From contig NZ_BJYL01000031.1 in the NCBI RefSeq assembly GCF_007991495.1, forward strand, positions 1 to 42,236: a stretch of 42,236 nt of DNA, written 5' to 3'. The notes under the pieces were generated by a model. That model did no database searches. It was not told where the DNA came from and was given only the letters and a program-made list of their open reading frames with translations. The stretch comes from Sporosarcina luteola. Lineage in GTDB: Bacteria; Bacillota; Bacilli; Bacillales_A; Planococcaceae. The stretch's first letter is position 1, and each line of letters opens with the position of its first letter. The translations under genes and the position numbers were made by a program. Shown here one piece after another: positions 41,901 through 42,236 of the stretch.

Positions 41901-42151
41901 AGAAAAAGCACTAAAGGCATCTCTTCCATTTTGATGGCACTGAAATTCGTTTCCATGATACTTGGGAACAGATACTGGTAGTCCGCCTTTGGTAATAAGG
42001 AAACGAGACGCTTTTTTGATTCCTCCCCGATAGTTTGGCAGAATGTCGTTTTTCCAGATCCAGATAATCCAGCGATACCTAGCGATTTGTTTTTAGGAAG
42101 ATCTGCATCCAATCTTTTAATATTGTTGGCGATCAATTGATTTATTTTCAT
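38981..42151 (-). CDS. UvrA-like ABC ATPase with degenerate C-terminal UvrA-like half
   Basis: About 1056 residues (numbers include five upstream codons). ABC module 1: Walker A GLSGSGKTT (33-41), STIGTHTGVFKEIRD, zinc finger CPKC...CKTC (136-153), LSGGE (224), Walker B IIIDE. Module 2: Walker A GESGCGKST (356-364), degenerate signature LSTGE (about 462), Walker B FIFDEPSKGLS, switch IEHNE. Both are compact; no UvrB-binding domain is seen in them. Residues 590-1061 follow UvrA order again but without a P-loop: IYKGGILKSLSSMARLIYGE, APVIAIDL, CPSC with FDKDLVMQD (675-690), CPICEGT (802), and C-x2-C-x21-C-x2-C (965-993). It probably binds DNA or ribosomes, not classic excision repair. Start at 42151 follows GAGAGG by six bases. 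Confidence 0.85.
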   Translation of the reverse strand: MKINQLIANNIKRLDADLPKNKSLGIAGLSGSGKTTFCQTIGEESKKRLVSLLPKADYQYLFPSIMETNFSAIKMEEMPLVLFLGRSSISSNPRSTIGTHTGVFKEIRDCLAEKFHLSPETFSFNNELGWCPKCKGRGSTSNVECKTCGGKRYSPEVEQYTIDLFNTTHSISDINNLSVERILSLAEELHIGEAKQLILKNIINMNIGYLTLNRIMGTLSGGELTRLYLAEFMATSENTTIIIDEISVGLDRQTLLKILEQIKQLGYKNQIWLIDHSDTVLDTTDEQLFFGPGSGKYGGKIVDESPRPKPVFQELNETKPTELYQFKDLYCRTIQMDEFHIPKNRLVTVTGESGCGKSTLVNECVAKDFLKRYPKDKLVMVGQDRNQSITSRSTVATFLDIKQKLNKYSDEIDDIFERSIEDIIVELPNEDIAHKRLSLLIKLGLGYLTLERKTQTLSTGEFQCVHLVSELFANTKKPHTLFIFDEPSKGLSQNILNQFIDSIRLILQDETVSIVMIEHNEYMMESSDYIVDFGKRQNEPVTHLEVVSHDVYFVNKNKDSMEMPAPISSALKQQKGVRYLEENHIDYFKNAENIYKGGILKSLSSMARLIYGEYESDTIAPVIAIDLERHLYSQYSFLYELGGLINHIVAAHPTNKDTKSFDFYNKDNHCPSCSGRLQIEVFDKDLVMQDKNVPFWDGMLHPAVMDVLKFYKYEKLEFLFGEIKNEIGHDLTKSYNEMTDEEKHTFWYGYFEKSFYDKEGKARRTWVGFNTILGMYIFVSKSIIKEQMKASKVMIDCPICEGTVLNHQKPLTFGKKDIREMIRMPINEVLKIVGDLPALTKLKSIVGGDMTLNEDVSLLPREIQVALKIVELEQASFMGYEMVLQNVLPFWNTIEDNIKSISNNNQVTICDFPNVNETRETIIDKYFTNGKYKKLTYVYEAFGYKKLITQINKIRKSNPCPYCKGKKVIAEDNLHDGVFKLTIPCVSCRATGINEEGLKEFVEEVNVHTWLLGNVSDVVDKSLYTKDVANIPIFNRIRELNKREMMAVYECLEINR

Positions 42152-42189
42152 TAACATCCTCTCCATTCTTTGACACTAGTATTACCTGT

Positions 42190-42218
42190 TATATAAGATC
42201 TCTAATCCATGCTTTCAA
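42190..42218 (-). promoter_or_regulatory. Sigma-A promoter of the UvrA-like gene
   Basis: On the minus strand TTGAAA (42218-42213), 17-base spacer, TATATA (42195-42190), about 40 bases before the start codon. Confidence 0.75.
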
Positions 42219-42220
42219 TC

Positions 42221-42236
42221 GAGTAGGAGGGAGTGA
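42221..42236 (+). promoter_or_regulatory. Ribosome-site-like sequence at the window edge
   Basis: GAGTAGGAGGGAGTGA at the plus-strand end resembles a Shine-Dalgarno site; a plus-strand gene may begin just outside the window. It cannot be confirmed. Confidence 0.3.

Overview
The window reads as a chromosomal contig from a low-GC, Gram-positive, spore-forming bacterium of the Bacillales, most likely Planococcaceae and close to Sporosarcina. The basis is the gene content and gene order: homologues of Bacillus subtilis ykyB, ykwC, ykvS, mhqR (ykvE), ktrD (ykrM) and ykoY. Those genes lie in the yko-yku stretch of the B. subtilis chromosome, and here they are rearranged. Other support comes from GGAGG ribosome sites with frequent TTG/GTG starts, a Spo0E-like phosphatase, a sporulation-type histidine kinase and a murE-prfC pair as in staphylococci. 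No organism name can be proven from this sequence alone.

Layout. 1-800: contig edge (G-run) with two copies of a GC-rich intergenic repeat (family R1). 0.8-8.2 kb: a PAS-GGDEF-EAL c-di-GMP protein, ykyB, ykwC, and a four-gene minus-strand operon (Spo0E-like small protein, MoxR AAA+ ATPase, DUF58 protein, membrane protein with a DUF4129-like tail). 8.2-11.6 kb: ykvS and a lipoprotein flanked by a second repeat family (R2), then an MhqR-like MarR regulator and a soluble PAS histidine kinase. 11.7-16.1 kb: a B12-binding radical SAM protein, the KtrD potassium channel subunit, and a TerC (YkoY) manganese exporter under a yybP-ykoY riboswitch whose aptamer overlaps its own terminator. 16.2-26.6 kb: an RND efflux pump, prfC, murE, an M42 aminopeptidase, an aldehyde dehydrogenase, a small acidic protein and an AlkA-type glycosylase.

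26.7-29.4 kb is an accessory-looking stretch starting at tRNA-Val(GAC). It holds many very small genes: two minus-strand micro-ORFs that may be one frameshifted gene, an 86-aa membrane/coiled-coil protein, a 42-aa zinc ribbon, a Cys-rich copper-binding four-helix protein, a phage-type holin and a phospholipase A2-like protein resembling the parvovirus VP1 PLA2 domain. 29.4-38.7 kb: an NSS transporter, a possible small RNA, a GNAT enzyme, an acyl-CoA dehydrogenase-like protein overlapping ypsA, a 21-bp tandem repeat array, an S9 peptidase, two small membrane proteins, a coiled-coil protein, a VLRF1-type protein, another R2 copy and a PepSY protein.

38.9-42.2 kb holds the most unusual gene: a UvrA-like protein of about 1056 residues with two compact ABC modules and a C-terminal half that looks like a further, degenerate UvrA that has lost its P-loop. 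Transcription units are mostly single genes or short operons, and many convergent pairs share bidirectional terminators. I found no CRISPR array, no rRNA, no intact IS and no complete prophage.
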